Positions 54,603 to 63,634 of a DNA stretch of 64,000 nucleotides are shown here, piece by piece. Source of the DNA: Sphingobium chlorophenolicum (lineage in GTDB: Bacteria; Pseudomonadota; Alphaproteobacteria; Sphingomonadales; Sphingomonadaceae). How positions within the stretch are numbered: position 1 is the first letter of the stretch; the number at the start of each line of letters is the position of its first letter. Below the pieces are notes generated by a model. It saw only the letters and a program-made list of their open reading frames with translations. It made no database searches and was not told the DNA's origin. The translations under genes and the position numbers were made by a program. The stretch is taken from positions 62,001-126,000 of the forward strand of contig NZ_JFHR01000002.1 in assembly GCF_000722875.1 (NCBI RefSeq), given 5' to 3'.

Positions 54603-55267
54603 GCCCGCCAGCCTTCCAGCAGCGGCAGCAGATCGTCATAATGGTGGATGACGGCGTCCGCCTCCAACTCCTCCACCGGCCCGTCGAGGAAACCGAAGCT
54701 GACGGCGATGCTGGGGATGCCCGCATTGCGCGCCCCGGCGATGTCGTTGATCGTGTCGCCCAGGAAGATCGTCCGCCCGCCCCCTGCGCGCTCAATCATG
54801 GCGTGGATCGGCGCCGGATCGGGCTTGGCGATGCCCACCGTGTCGCCGCCGACCACGCTGGCGAAGCGATCCGACAGGCCGATCTGGTGCAGCAGCGGAA
54901 TGGTGAAGCGCTCCGCCTTGTTGGTGCAGATGGCCAGCTTCACGCCCGCCGCCTCCAGCGCGTCCATCGCCGCGATCAGGCCGGGATAGGGCAGCGAATG
55001 GATCGCCAGATTCTGCTCGTAATAATCCAGCAGGATCGGCAGCATCCTGTCCAGCATCGCCTCGTCATAGCCGCCCGAAGCGTCCAGCGCCCGCTGGAGC
55101 ATAACCTTCGCCCCCTTGCCGACGAAGGGGTGGATCGCCTCCACCGGAAAGGGCGGGCGGCCGTCGGTGGCGATGGCGTAATTGACCGCCGCCGCCAGAT
55201 CGCCGCTGGTGTCGAGCAGGGTGCCGTCAAGGTCGAAACCGACAATATCGAAGGGGATGGTCGTCAT
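54599..55267 (-). CDS. gph: Phosphoglycolate phosphatase (HAD family)
   Basis: 222 residues. HAD motif I DLDGTLLDTSGDLAAAVN (Asp nucleophile ~10), motif II ICTNKAERF, and motif III/IV KPDPAPIHAM...FLGDTINDI. It removes 2-phosphoglycolate, a by-product of DNA repair and oxygenase side reactions. The true start is ATG 55267 (MTTIPFDIVGFDLDG); the longer frame runs into the divergent intergenic region. Divergent to glmU. Confidence 0.88.
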   Translation of the reverse strand: MTTIPFDIVGFDLDGTLLDTSGDLAAAVNYAIATDGRPPFPVEAIHPFVGKGAKVMLQRALDASGGYDEAMLDRMLPILLDYYEQNLAIHSLPYPGLIAAMDALEAAGVKLAICTNKAERFTIPLLHQIGLSDRFASVVGGDTVGIAKPDPAPIHAMIERAGGGRTIFLGDTINDIAGARNAGIPSIAVSFGFLDGPVEELEADAVIHHYDDLLPLLEGWRA

Positions 55268-55359
55268 GGCTGGCTCATGCCGCCTGGGCAGTGGCAAAGG
55301 CAAGTCAAACATGGCAGAGAGCGCTCAGATTCTTGGCCTCTTTTGTGAAGGATGCCCCT

Positions 55360-56709
55360 GTGACCGCCAGCCGTCCCCTCGCCGTGATCATCCTTGCCGC
55401 CGGGCAGGGCACGCGCATGAAATCCGCCAAGCATAAGGTGCTGCACCCCATAGCGGGGCGGCCGATGCTGCTCCATCTGCTCGCCAGCGTGGCGGAATTG
55501 CAGCCGGAACGGCAGGTCGTCGTGGTCGGCGCAGGTCGCGATCAGGTGGAAAAGGCGGTGGAGGGCAGCGGCGCCGTCATCGCCGTGCAGGAACAGCAGC
55601 ACGGCACGGGCCATGCCGTGGCGCAGGCGCATGATGCGCTGGCCGGTTTCGCGGGCGACATATTGATCCTTTACGGCGACGTGCCGCTGGTGCGCACCGA
55701 AACCCTGCGGGCCATGCTGGACCGCCTGAACTGGGGCGATGAACCGCGCGCCGTGGTGCTGGGCTTCCGGCCGGAGGATGCCGCCGCCTATGGCCGGATC
55801 ATCGCCCGCGATCAGGGCGTCATCGAAAAGATGGTCGAATATAAGGACGCCAATGCGGAGGAGCGGGCGGTGACGCTCTGCAATTCGGGGCTGATGGCGG
55901 TGCGCTCCACCGACCTGTTCGTGCTGCTCGACCAGATCGGCAATAATAATGCGGCGGGCGAATATTATCTGCCCGACATCGTCATGCTGCCCGGCGCGCA
56001 GAGCGCGGTGATCGAGGCGGAGGCATGGGAAGTGGCGGGCGTCAACAGCCGCGCCGAACTGGCGGGGGTGGAGGCCGTCTGGCAGGACCGCCGCCGGGCC
56101 GAGGCGATGCGCGACGGCGTGACGCTGATCGCGCCGGAAACGGTGTTCTTCGCGCATGACACGGTGCTGGGCCGCGACGTGGTGATAGAACCCAATGTCG
56201 TCTTCGGCCCCGGCGTTAGCGTGGCGGACGACGCGACGATCCACGCCTTTTCCCATCTGGAGGGCGCGACCGTCGGCCAGGGCGCGGAAATCGGCCCCTA
56301 TGCCCGCCTGCGTCCCGGCGCGAAGATCGGCGTCAAGGCCAAGGTCGGCAATTTCGTCGAAATGAAGAAGGCCGAACTGGGCGAAGGCGCCAAGGCCAAC
56401 CACCTGTCCTATATCGGCGACGCCAGCATAGGGGCGGGGGCCAATATCGGGGCGGGCACCATCACCTGCAATTATGACGGTTTCTTCAAATATAAGACGG
56501 AGATCGGCGCGGGCGCATTCATCGGCTCCAACAGCGCCCTGGTCGCCCCGGTGAAGATCGGCGACGGCGCCATCGTCGCGGCGGGCAGCGTGGTGACGCA
56601 GGCGGTAGAGGCTGACGCGCTATGCCTCGTCCGGCCGAAGCAGGAGGCGAAACCCGGCTGGGCGGCCCGCTTCCGGGCGCGGATGCAGGCGCGCAAAGCC
56701 GCCAAGTGA
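55360..56709 (+). CDS. glmU: Bifunctional UDP-GlcNAc pyrophosphorylase / glucosamine-1-P acetyltransferase
   Basis: 449 residues. The N-terminal uridyltransferase has LAAGQGTRMKSAKHKVLHP and YGDVPLVRTETL. The C-terminal left-handed beta-helix acetyltransferase has VGNFVEMKKAELGEGAKAN and GAGTITCNYDG. It makes UDP-GlcNAc for peptidoglycan and lipid A. The start is GTG 55360 preceded by GAAGGA; a further 23 upstream residues in the same frame do not belong to the family. The stop overlaps the next gene (GTGA). Confidence 0.95.
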   Translation: MTASRPLAVIILAAGQGTRMKSAKHKVLHPIAGRPMLLHLLASVAELQPERQVVVVGAGRDQVEKAVEGSGAVIAVQEQQHGTGHAVAQAHDALAGFAGDILILYGDVPLVRTETLRAMLDRLNWGDEPRAVVLGFRPEDAAAYGRIIARDQGVIEKMVEYKDANAEERAVTLCNSGLMAVRSTDLFVLLDQIGNNNAAGEYYLPDIVMLPGAQSAVIEAEAWEVAGVNSRAELAGVEAVWQDRRRAEAMRDGVTLIAPETVFFAHDTVLGRDVVIEPNVVFGPGVSVADDATIHAFSHLEGATVGQGAEIGPYARLRPGAKIGVKAKVGNFVEMKKAELGEGAKANHLSYIGDASIGAGANIGAGTITCNYDGFFKYKTEIGAGAFIGSNSALVAPVKIGDGAIVAAGSVVTQAVEADALCLVRPKQEAKPGWAARFRARMQARKAAK

Positions 56710-57563
56710 CGGCTTTCTTCCGAAGGCGGCGCTGGCTCGCGGCGCTGCTGCTCATCCTTCTGGTCGTGTCGGGCGGGGTGGTCTGGCTCTTCGCCAATGC
56801 GCGGGCGATGCCGGTGGTGCGGCGGCTGGACGTCGCGCTGCCCTTTCCGGCCGACGCGCCCGGCCGCCCGGTGACGGTGGCACTGCTGACCGACAGCCAT
56901 TTGTCCGGCCCGGACAACAGCCCGGAGCGGATGGCGCGGATCGTCGCTTTGGTGAATGGCCTCCACCCCGACCTCATCGTGCTGGGCGGCGACTATATCG
57001 GCGATGACAAGGGTGGCGCGACCTATGATCCGGCGCAAAGCATCGCGCCTTTCGCCGAATTGCGCGCCCCGCTGGGGGTGGTGGCGGTGCTGGGCAATCA
57101 TGATGCGCGCAAGCATACGGGGCTCAGCCGCCGCCAATGGGGTGGCCTGTTCGCCCGGATCGGCATCCGCCTGCTCGACAATCAGGCGGTGCGGCGCGGT
57201 CCGCTGGCCATCGGCGGACTGCGCGACATCTATACCGGGCGGCCCGACATTCCCAAGACGCTGGGCGCGATGCAGGCGCTGGGGGGCGCGCCGCTGATGC
57301 TGTCCCATGGGCCGGATGCCTTTCCGCTGCTGCCCGACCGGCCGATGCTGACGCTGGTGGGGCACACCCATTGCGGGCAGGTGGCCTTGCCCTTTGCGGG
57401 CATCGTCTATGTGCCCTCGCGCTATGGCACGCGCTATGCCTGCGGGGTCTATCGGGATGGGGCCAGGACTATGGTCGTGTCGGCGGGGCTCGGCACCAGC
57501 GGCCTGCCGATCCGGCTGCTGGCGCCCCCCGATGTCTGGCTGGTTACAATTCGTCCACGATGA
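56706..57563 (+). CDS. Membrane-anchored metallophosphoesterase
   Basis: 285 residues. One N-terminal TM helix (WLAALLLILLVVSGGVVWLF) after an Arg-rich start, then a calcineurin-like domain with metal-binding motifs LTDSHLSG, GGDYIGDD, LGNHDAR and GHTHCGQ. This is the YaeI/UDP-2,3-diacylglucosamine-type subgroup; a role in lipid or cell-wall precursor turnover is plausible given glmU and glmS on both sides, but not proven. The GTG start overlaps the glmU stop. Confidence 0.86.
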   Translation: MTAFFRRRRWLAALLLILLVVSGGVVWLFANARAMPVVRRLDVALPFPADAPGRPVTVALLTDSHLSGPDNSPERMARIVALVNGLHPDLIVLGGDYIGDDKGGATYDPAQSIAPFAELRAPLGVVAVLGNHDARKHTGLSRRQWGGLFARIGIRLLDNQAVRRGPLAIGGLRDIYTGRPDIPKTLGAMQALGGAPLMLSHGPDAFPLLPDRPMLTLVGHTHCGQVALPFAGIVYVPSRYGTRYACGVYRDGARTMVVSAGLGTSGLPIRLLAPPDVWLVTIRPR

Positions 57564-57646
57564 TGCGCTACCCCTGTCACCCGCCGCATGATCGTGGCAT
57601 AGGCGGCATAAGCGTAGAGTTTTCACGGCTTTGGGACTGACTATCC

Positions 57647-59470
57647 ATGTGCGGCATCATCGGAATCATCGGCAAGGACGACGTGGCGGACCGGCTGGTC
57701 GAGGGCCTCAGGCGCCTCGAATATCGCGGCTATGACAGCGCGGGCGTCGCCACCGTCCATGACGCGCAGATCGACCGCCGCCGGGCGGAGGGCAAACTCG
57801 CCAATCTGGTGAAGGAACTGGAATCCGCGCCCCTGCCCGGCACCACCGGCATCGCCCATACCCGCTGGGCCACCCATGGCGCGCCGACGACCAGCAACGC
57901 CCACCCCCACGCCACGAAGGAAGTGGCGCTGGTCCACAACGGCATCATCGAAAATTTCAAGCCGCTGCGCGAGGAACTGATGGCGCGGGGCCGCGTGTTC
58001 GACAGCCAGACCGATACGGAGGTCGTCGCCCATCTGGTGAGCGAACTGGTGGAGCAGGGAGCGTCGCCGAAGGACGCGGTGGCGCAGGTGCTGCCCCGCC
58101 TGCATGGCGCCTTCGCGCTGGCGATCCTGTTCCGCAGCCACCCCGACATGCTGATCGGCGCGCGCCTGGGGTCGCCGTTGGTGGTGGGTTATGGCGAGGG
58201 GGAGACCTATCTCGGGTCCGACGCCCTGGCGCTTGCCCCGCTGACCCAGCGCATCGCCTATCTGGAGGAGGGCGACTGGGTCGTCATCACCCGCGACGGC
58301 GCGGAGATTTTCGACAAGGACAACAATGTCGTCGAGCGCCCCGTCACCATTTCCGGCGTGACCGGCGAGCTGATCTCCAAGGGCAATCACCGCCACTATA
58401 TGCTCAAGGAAATTTACGAGCAGCCGGTGGTCGTGGCGCAGACTCTGCGCTCCTACCTCCAGCGGATGGAGGATCGGGTGTCGCTGCCGGTGCCCGATTT
58501 CGACCTGAGCACGATCCGCCGCGTGACGATCGTTGCTTGCGGCACCAGCTATTATGCCGGGATGGTCGCCAAATATTGGGTGGAGCAGTTCGCCCGTGTT
58601 CCCGTCGACATCGATGTGGCCAGCGAGTTCCGCTACCGCGCCCCGGTGATGGAAGATGGCGGCCTGATGATCGTCATCAGCCAGTCGGGCGAGACCGCCG
58701 ACACGCTGGCGGCGCTACGCCATGCAAGGGCGGAGGGGCAGAAGATCGCCGCCGTCGTGAACGTGCCGACCAGCACCATGGCACGGGAGGCGGACTTGCT
58801 GCTGCCCACCAATGCCGGGCCGGAAATCGGCGTGGCCTCGACCAAGGCCTTCACCTGCCAGTTGGCGGTGCTGGCGGCGTTCGCGGCGAACTTGGCGCGG
58901 GCCAAGGGGCGGCTGGACGCGAAGGCGGAGAAGGAACTGGTCCGGCATTTGTCCGAAGCGCCTGCCGCGCTCAACGGCGCGCTGGCCTATGACGAATCCA
59001 TCGAGGCGATGGCGCATCTGATCGCGGGAGCGCGGGACGTGCTCTATCTGGGGCGCGGTCCGGACTATCCGCTGGCGCTGGAGGGCGCGCTAAAGCTCAA
59101 GGAAATCAGCTATATCCATGCCGAGGGTTATGCCGCGGGCGAGATGAAGCACGGCCCCATCGCCCTGATCGACGACAAGGTGCCGGTGATCGTCCTCGCG
59201 CCCAGCGGGCCGCTGTTCGAAAAGACCGTCAGCAACATGCAGGAAGTGCAGGCGCGCGGCGGCAAGGTGGTGCTGATTTCCGACTATGACGGCGTGCAGG
59301 CGGCGGGGGAGGGTTGCATGGCGACCATCACCATGCCCAAGGTCCATCCCCTGATCGCCCCGATGGTCTACGCCGTGCCGGTGCAGTTGCTGGCCTATCA
59401 CGTCGCCGTGGCGAAAGGCACCGACGTCGACCAGCCAAGAAACCTCGCCAAGTCCGTCACCGTCGAGTGA
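57647..59470 (+). CDS. glmS: Glutamine:fructose-6-phosphate aminotransferase
   Basis: 607 residues, full length. N-terminal Cys2 (MCGIIGIIG) is the glutaminase nucleophile. Two SIS domains follow (VACGTSYYAGMVAKYW; SQSGETADTL; LYLGRGPDYPLALEGALKLKE), with the C-terminal DQPRNLAKSVTVE. It makes glucosamine-6-phosphate for the GlmU step. No obvious glmS ribozyme is present in the short 83-base leader, as expected for Gram-negatives. Confidence 0.97.
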   Translation: MCGIIGIIGKDDVADRLVEGLRRLEYRGYDSAGVATVHDAQIDRRRAEGKLANLVKELESAPLPGTTGIAHTRWATHGAPTTSNAHPHATKEVALVHNGIIENFKPLREELMARGRVFDSQTDTEVVAHLVSELVEQGASPKDAVAQVLPRLHGAFALAILFRSHPDMLIGARLGSPLVVGYGEGETYLGSDALALAPLTQRIAYLEEGDWVVITRDGAEIFDKDNNVVERPVTISGVTGELISKGNHRHYMLKEIYEQPVVVAQTLRSYLQRMEDRVSLPVPDFDLSTIRRVTIVACGTSYYAGMVAKYWVEQFARVPVDIDVASEFRYRAPVMEDGGLMIVISQSGETADTLAALRHARAEGQKIAAVVNVPTSTMAREADLLLPTNAGPEIGVASTKAFTCQLAVLAAFAANLARAKGRLDAKAEKELVRHLSEAPAALNGALAYDESIEAMAHLIAGARDVLYLGRGPDYPLALEGALKLKEISYIHAEGYAAGEMKHGPIALIDDKVPVIVLAPSGPLFEKTVSNMQEVQARGGKVVLISDYDGVQAAGEGCMATITMPKVHPLIAPMVYAVPVQLLAYHVAVAKGTDVDQPRNLAKSVTVE

Positions 59471-59489
59471 AGCGGGTTTTCGTTTAAAA

Positions 59490-59655
59490 TTCCTCCCTAC
59501 GCGCAGCGTGGGGAGGGGGACCGCTCGCGAAGCGAGTGGTGGAGGGGAAATTCGGAGGTCGTGCCCCATTCCCCTCCACCAGCCTTCGGCTGTCGAAGAG
59601 AGTCACGTGCCTCCTCTTCGACCCTCCCCATCTATCGATGGGGAGGATTAGAAAA
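59490..59655. repeat. Composite multi-hairpin repeat, copy 2
   Basis: Near-identical copy of 27029-27195, same orientation, with scattered substitutions and one small insertion (CCTCTCTTCG becomes CCTCCTCTTCG). The central CCGCTCGCGAAGCGAGTGG and the AATTCGGAGGTCGTGCCCC loop are conserved exactly. It fills the convergent gap between glmS and the GNAT-nitrilase gene. Confidence 0.9.
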
Positions 59656-59673
59656 GTCCGCTCTCCACCCCAA

Positions 59674-61287
59674 TCACCCCCCACCGGGCGCGTTATGCCC
59701 GCCCGCTGGCACCGGCCCTCCGCTCGGCGCGTGGCTATGGTCGGGATTGCTGTCCCAGTCGATATGATAGAGGTCGAACCGCCGGTCGCGCAGGTTGCGC
59801 ACCGTGCCTTCCGCCCGCGCCCAGCTCAGGTCCGCCAGGTTCACGTCGGCCATGGTCAGCGTCTCGACATTCTCCGTCGATTCCGCCGCGATCCCGTCCC
59901 GTGCAAAGGGCAGGTCGCAGGGCGTCAATATCGCGCTCTGCGCATATTGAATGTCCATATTGTCGACATTGGGCAGATTGCCGACATTGCCCGACATCAC
60001 GACATAGCATTGATTCTCGATGGCCCGGGCCTGCGCGCAATAACGTACGCGCATATAACCCAGCCGCGAGTCGGTGCAGAAGGGCACGAAGATGATCCGC
60101 GCGCCCTGGTCCACCAGCCGCCGCGCCAGTTCCGGAAACTCGCTGTCATAGCAGATCAGCACGCCGATCGGCCCGCAGTCGGTCTGGATCACGTCCAGTG
60201 AATCCCCGCCCTTGATGTTCCACCAAAAGGCTTCGTTGGGCGTCGGGTGGATCTTCTCCTGCGTGTGCAGAGATCCGTCGCGCAACGCGACATAGGCGAT
60301 ATTCTGGATATCCCCATCCTCGGCCCGCGTCGGGTGGGAGCCGCCGATGATGTTGATATTATATTCCAGCGCCATCCGCTCCAGTTCCCTGGTCAGGCGC
60401 GGCGTATAGCCGGTCAGCCTGTCAATAGCCTCCGCCGGGGAGAGCTTCTTCGTCTCGTAGGACAACAGCGGCAGCGTGAACAATTCGGGAAAGACGATGA
60501 AGTCCGACCGATAATCCGCCGCGACGTCGACGAAATATTCTATGTTGCGGATGAATTCGTCGAAATCCTTCACGGCGCGGGCTTGCAACTGGCAGGTGGC
60601 AAGGCGGACGCTCTCCACTCCGCGAGGCACCCGCATTTCGGGCGCTTCGTCGGGATCGACATAGGGATTGCGCCACACCAGATGGGCGGCGTGGCCGTCT
60701 GACTGCCTGTCTTCGGGCAGATAATTTTCTAGCACCCCCAGCGGCTCAAACTGATTCTTGAGCTGGAAACTGATCACCTGGTCGCGCAGCTTGCCGTGCA
60801 CGACCTTGTCCAGATAATCGGCCGGCCCGTCGACGCGCCGCTTGGCGCGGGCATAGCCGGGCATGCGCCCCGCGATGATGATGCCGTGCAGGTCCAGTTC
60901 CTCGGCCAGTTCCTTGCGCTCATCATAGAGGCGCTGGCCGATCCGCAGCCCGCGCAGCTTGGGATCGACCGCCATCTCATAGCCGTAAAGCCATTCGCCC
61001 GCCGCGCTGTGCCGCGTGCCGAAGCCGTTGGCGGTGATCTCCTCCCAGTCGTGCGCGGAAAAGGCCATGCTCTTGCTGACGCGCATGGTCGCGCAATAGC
61101 CCACAATCTTGTGGTCATAGAGCGCGACGAAGCAGCCGGTCGGGAAATTGTTGATCTGGCCGCGCAGCGTGGCCAGCGAATAATTGGGCATTCCGGGATA
61201 GACGCGGGCGATCAGCCGCTGAATGCCGCGCACGTCCGCGGGGACCGCGGCCCGGACTTCCAGGCGTTTCTTGGCCGTCGTCGTCAT
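59674..61287 (-). CDS. GNAT acetyltransferase-carbon-nitrogen hydrolase fusion
   Basis: 537 residues. The N-terminal GNAT domain (~8-175) contains RRGIQRLIARVYPGM-type start and LRGLRIGQRLYDERKELAEE (acetyl-CoA loop). The C-terminal nitrilase-superfamily domain (~220-510) has the Glu-Lys-Cys triad: FPELFTLP (Glu ~267), EKIHPTPNE (Lys ~345) and LICYDSEFPE (Cys ~377). Fusions of this type are known in many bacteria, and the physiological amide is unknown. The Pro/Gly/His-rich C-terminal tail is not conserved. Confidence 0.9.
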   Translation of the reverse strand: MTTTAKKRLEVRAAVPADVRGIQRLIARVYPGMPNYSLATLRGQINNFPTGCFVALYDHKIVGYCATMRVSKSMAFSAHDWEEITANGFGTRHSAAGEWLYGYEMAVDPKLRGLRIGQRLYDERKELAEELDLHGIIIAGRMPGYARAKRRVDGPADYLDKVVHGKLRDQVISFQLKNQFEPLGVLENYLPEDRQSDGHAAHLVWRNPYVDPDEAPEMRVPRGVESVRLATCQLQARAVKDFDEFIRNIEYFVDVAADYRSDFIVFPELFTLPLLSYETKKLSPAEAIDRLTGYTPRLTRELERMALEYNINIIGGSHPTRAEDGDIQNIAYVALRDGSLHTQEKIHPTPNEAFWWNIKGGDSLDVIQTDCGPIGVLICYDSEFPELARRLVDQGARIIFVPFCTDSRLGYMRVRYCAQARAIENQCYVVMSGNVGNLPNVDNMDIQYAQSAILTPCDLPFARDGIAAESTENVETLTMADVNLADLSWARAEGTVRNLRDRRFDLYHIDWDSNPDHSHAPSGGPVPAGGHNAPGGG

Positions 61288-61337
61288 CTGGTCGCCTCCT
61301 GTTGCATATAATCGGGACGGCAGCTTGCCCGGATATG

Positions 61338-61368
61338 AAAAAGGCGGCGCCGGGATGCGGCGCCGCCT
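61338..61368 (-). terminator. Rho-independent terminator of icd
   Basis: On the minus strand a 10-bp stem (AGGCGGCGCC / GGCGCCGCCT) with a 7-base loop is followed by TTTTT. It lies about 58 bases past the icd stop. Confidence 0.85.
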
Positions 61369-61425
61369 CGTTCCGTTATCGTATTGAACCGCGCAAATCC
61401 GGTTCAGTTCCAGCAGGCGGGTGGA

Positions 61426-62646
61426 TCAGGCCCACTTGCCCATGGCTTCTTCCAGGTTCACGCGGATCGCCTCGAAGAACTGCTCGGTGGTCATCCACGC
61501 CTGTTCCGGACCGATCAGCAGGGCCAGATCCTTGGTCATCGCGCCGCTCTCGACGGTTTCGATGCAGACCTTCTCCAGCGTTTCGGCGAACTTGGTGACT
61601 TCCGGCGTCTCGTCGAACTTGCCGCGATAGGCCAGGCCCTGTGTCCAGGCGAAGATCGACGCGATCGGGTTGGTCGACGTCTGCTTGCCCTGCTGGTGCT
61701 GGCGATAGTGGCGGGTGACGGTGCCGTGCGCCGCTTCGGCCTCGACCGTCTTGCCGTCGGGCGAGAGCAGGACGGAGGTCATGAGGCCCAGCGAGCCGAA
61801 GCCCTGCGCCACGGTGTCCGACTGGACGTCGCCGTCATAATTTTTGCACGCCCAGACGAACTTGCCGCTCCACTTCAGGGCGGACGCGACCATGTCGTCG
61901 ATCAGGCGATGCTCGTAGACGGCGCCGACAGCCTTGAACTGGTCGGCGAATTCGGCGTCGAACACTTCCTGGAACAGATCCTTGAAGCGGCCGTCATAGG
62001 CCTTGAGGATGGTGTTCTTGGTCGACAGATAGAGCGGCCAGCCGCGGCCCAGCGCATAGTTCATGCTGGCGCGGGCGAAATCGCGGATCGAATCGTCCAG
62101 ATTGTACATGCCCATGGCGACGCCGGAGCTGGGGAAGTTGAAGACGTCCTTCTCGATCTTCTCGCCATTGGCGCCGTCCCACACCATGCGCAGCTTGCCG
62201 GGGCCGGGGACCAGGAAGTCGGTGGCGCGATACTGGTCGCCGAATGCGTGACGGCCGATGACGATCGGGTCGGTCCAGCCGGGCACCAGACGCGGCACGT
62301 TGCGGATCACGATGGGTTCGCGGAACACCACGCCGCCCAGGATGTTGCGGATCGTGCCGTTGGGCGACTTCCACATTTCCTTCAGGCCGAATTCCTCGAC
62401 GCGGGCTTCGTCGGGGGTGATGGTGGCGCACTTCACGCCGACGCCATGTTCCTTGATCGCGTTGGCGGAATCGATGGTGATCTGGTCGTTGGTCTCGTCG
62501 CGCTTCTCGACGCCCAGATCATAATATTTCAGGTCGACGTCGAGATAAGGGAGAATGAGGCGCTCGCGAATCCACTGCCAGATGATCCGCGTCATTTCGT
62601 CGCCGTCGATCTCCACGACGGGGTTTTTCACCTTGATCTTAGCCAT
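61426..62646 (-). CDS. icd: NADP-dependent isocitrate dehydrogenase
   Basis: 406 residues of the homodimeric, eukaryote-like NADP type ([20 protein letters not shown]). Substrate and metal regions ([37 protein letters not shown]) and the coenzyme loop [17 protein letters not shown] are present. It makes 2-oxoglutarate for the SucA complex. The start is ATG 62646; upstream residues in frame lack a ribosome site. Confidence 0.96.
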   Translation of the reverse strand: MAKIKVKNPVVEIDGDEMTRIIWQWIRERLILPYLDVDLKYYDLGVEKRDETNDQITIDSANAIKEHGVGVKCATITPDEARVEEFGLKEMWKSPNGTIRNILGGVVFREPIVIRNVPRLVPGWTDPIVIGRHAFGDQYRATDFLVPGPGKLRMVWDGANGEKIEKDVFNFPSSGVAMGMYNLDDSIRDFARASMNYALGRGWPLYLSTKNTILKAYDGRFKDLFQEVFDAEFADQFKAVGAVYEHRLIDDMVASALKWSGKFVWACKNYDGDVQSDTVAQGFGSLGLMTSVLLSPDGKTVEAEAAHGTVTRHYRQHQQGKQTSTNPIASIFAWTQGLAYRGKFDETPEVTKFAETLEKVCIETVESGAMTKDLALLIGPEQAWMTTEQFFEAIRVNLEEAMGKWA

Positions 62647-62893
62647 AGCGCCTGTTCCGCTTTCTTCGTTCGGGTGGAATTGGGACCGCACTAGGCAAAG
62701 CGGCGGCAATGTTCAACTGGGGTGTGCAGGGATTCGACCGGAAATGGGAAGTCTTGCCTCAACTCTCGTGCTCTTGCGAAGCAGGAGCAGCTATATGCCT
62801 CGATAGGATGCCCACGTCCTGGGATCAGGATCATTTCATCGCGCTTCCACCAGCATCGGACGTTGTCACTCCAACCGACTGTGCCTAAAGACG

Positions 62894-63634
62894 ATGTCCA
62901 TGGAAAATGACGAACTGACCGTCGCGCTGGGCGGCAATGTGAAATGGCGCTTCCCCTCCGTCCATCCGGAGGGCGTCAAATTCGGCCTGATCGCGGCGGC
63001 CATCACCGCGCTGCTGTTCCTGGTCGGCTGGGAATTTCCCGGCTGGCTGATGGTGATGGTGACGATCTGGGTGCTGGCCTTCTTCCGCGATCCGGTCCGC
63101 GCCGTGCCGCAGGACGAACGCGCCATCGTCGCGCCCGCCGACGGACTGGTGACGCTGATCCAACGGGTGCCGCCGCCGCGCGAGATGGCGGGGCCGGACG
63201 GGCTGGGCGACCAGCCGATGATCCGCGTGTCGATCTTCATGAGCGTGTTCGACGTGCACATCAACCGCACGCCCATCGGCGGTACGGTGAAGTCGGTCGT
63301 CTATATCTCCGGCAAGTTCCTGAACGCGGACCTCGACAAGGCGAGCGAGGATAATGAGCGCCAGCATATCCTGGTCGAGCGCCATGACGGCGTGCGCATC
63401 GGCTTCACCCAGATCGCCGGGCTGGTGGCGCGGCGGATCGTGCCCTTCGTGAAGCCGGGCGACATGGTCGCCGCCGGGCAGCGAATCGGCCTGATCCGCT
63501 TCGGCAGCCGGGTCGACGTCTATCTGCCCGCCGGAACCGCGCCCCGCGTGGTGCTGGGGCAGCGGACGGTCGCGGGCGAGACGATCCTGGGTCAGATGGG
63601 CGACATGCGGGTGATTTCGGGAATTCAGCAATAA
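62894..63634 (+). CDS. psd: Phosphatidylserine decarboxylase proenzyme (short type)
   Basis: 246 residues, the short form common in alphaproteobacteria. One or two TM helices lie near 32-65. The Asp (APADGLV) and His (FDVHINRTP) of the self-cleavage triad and the cleavage site Gly-Ser ([11 protein letters not shown], ~Ser204) that makes the pyruvoyl cofactor are visible. It converts phosphatidylserine to phosphatidylethanolamine. The stop overlaps the pssA start by one base (TAATG). Confidence 0.94.
   Translation: MSMENDELTVALGGNVKWRFPSVHPEGVKFGLIAAAITALLFLVGWEFPGWLMVMVTIWVLAFFRDPVRAVPQDERAIVAPADGLVTLIQRVPPPREMAGPDGLGDQPMIRVSIFMSVFDVHINRTPIGGTVKSVVYISGKFLNADLDKASEDNERQHILVERHDGVRIGFTQIAGLVARRIVPFVKPGDMVAAGQRIGLIRFGSRVDVYLPAGTAPRVVLGQRTVAGETILGQMGDMRVISGIQQ

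Noticed and set aside
57564-57646. A glmS ribozyme in the glmS leader
   Set aside because: The gap is 83 bases with no ribozyme-like pairing, and the class is typical of Gram-positives.
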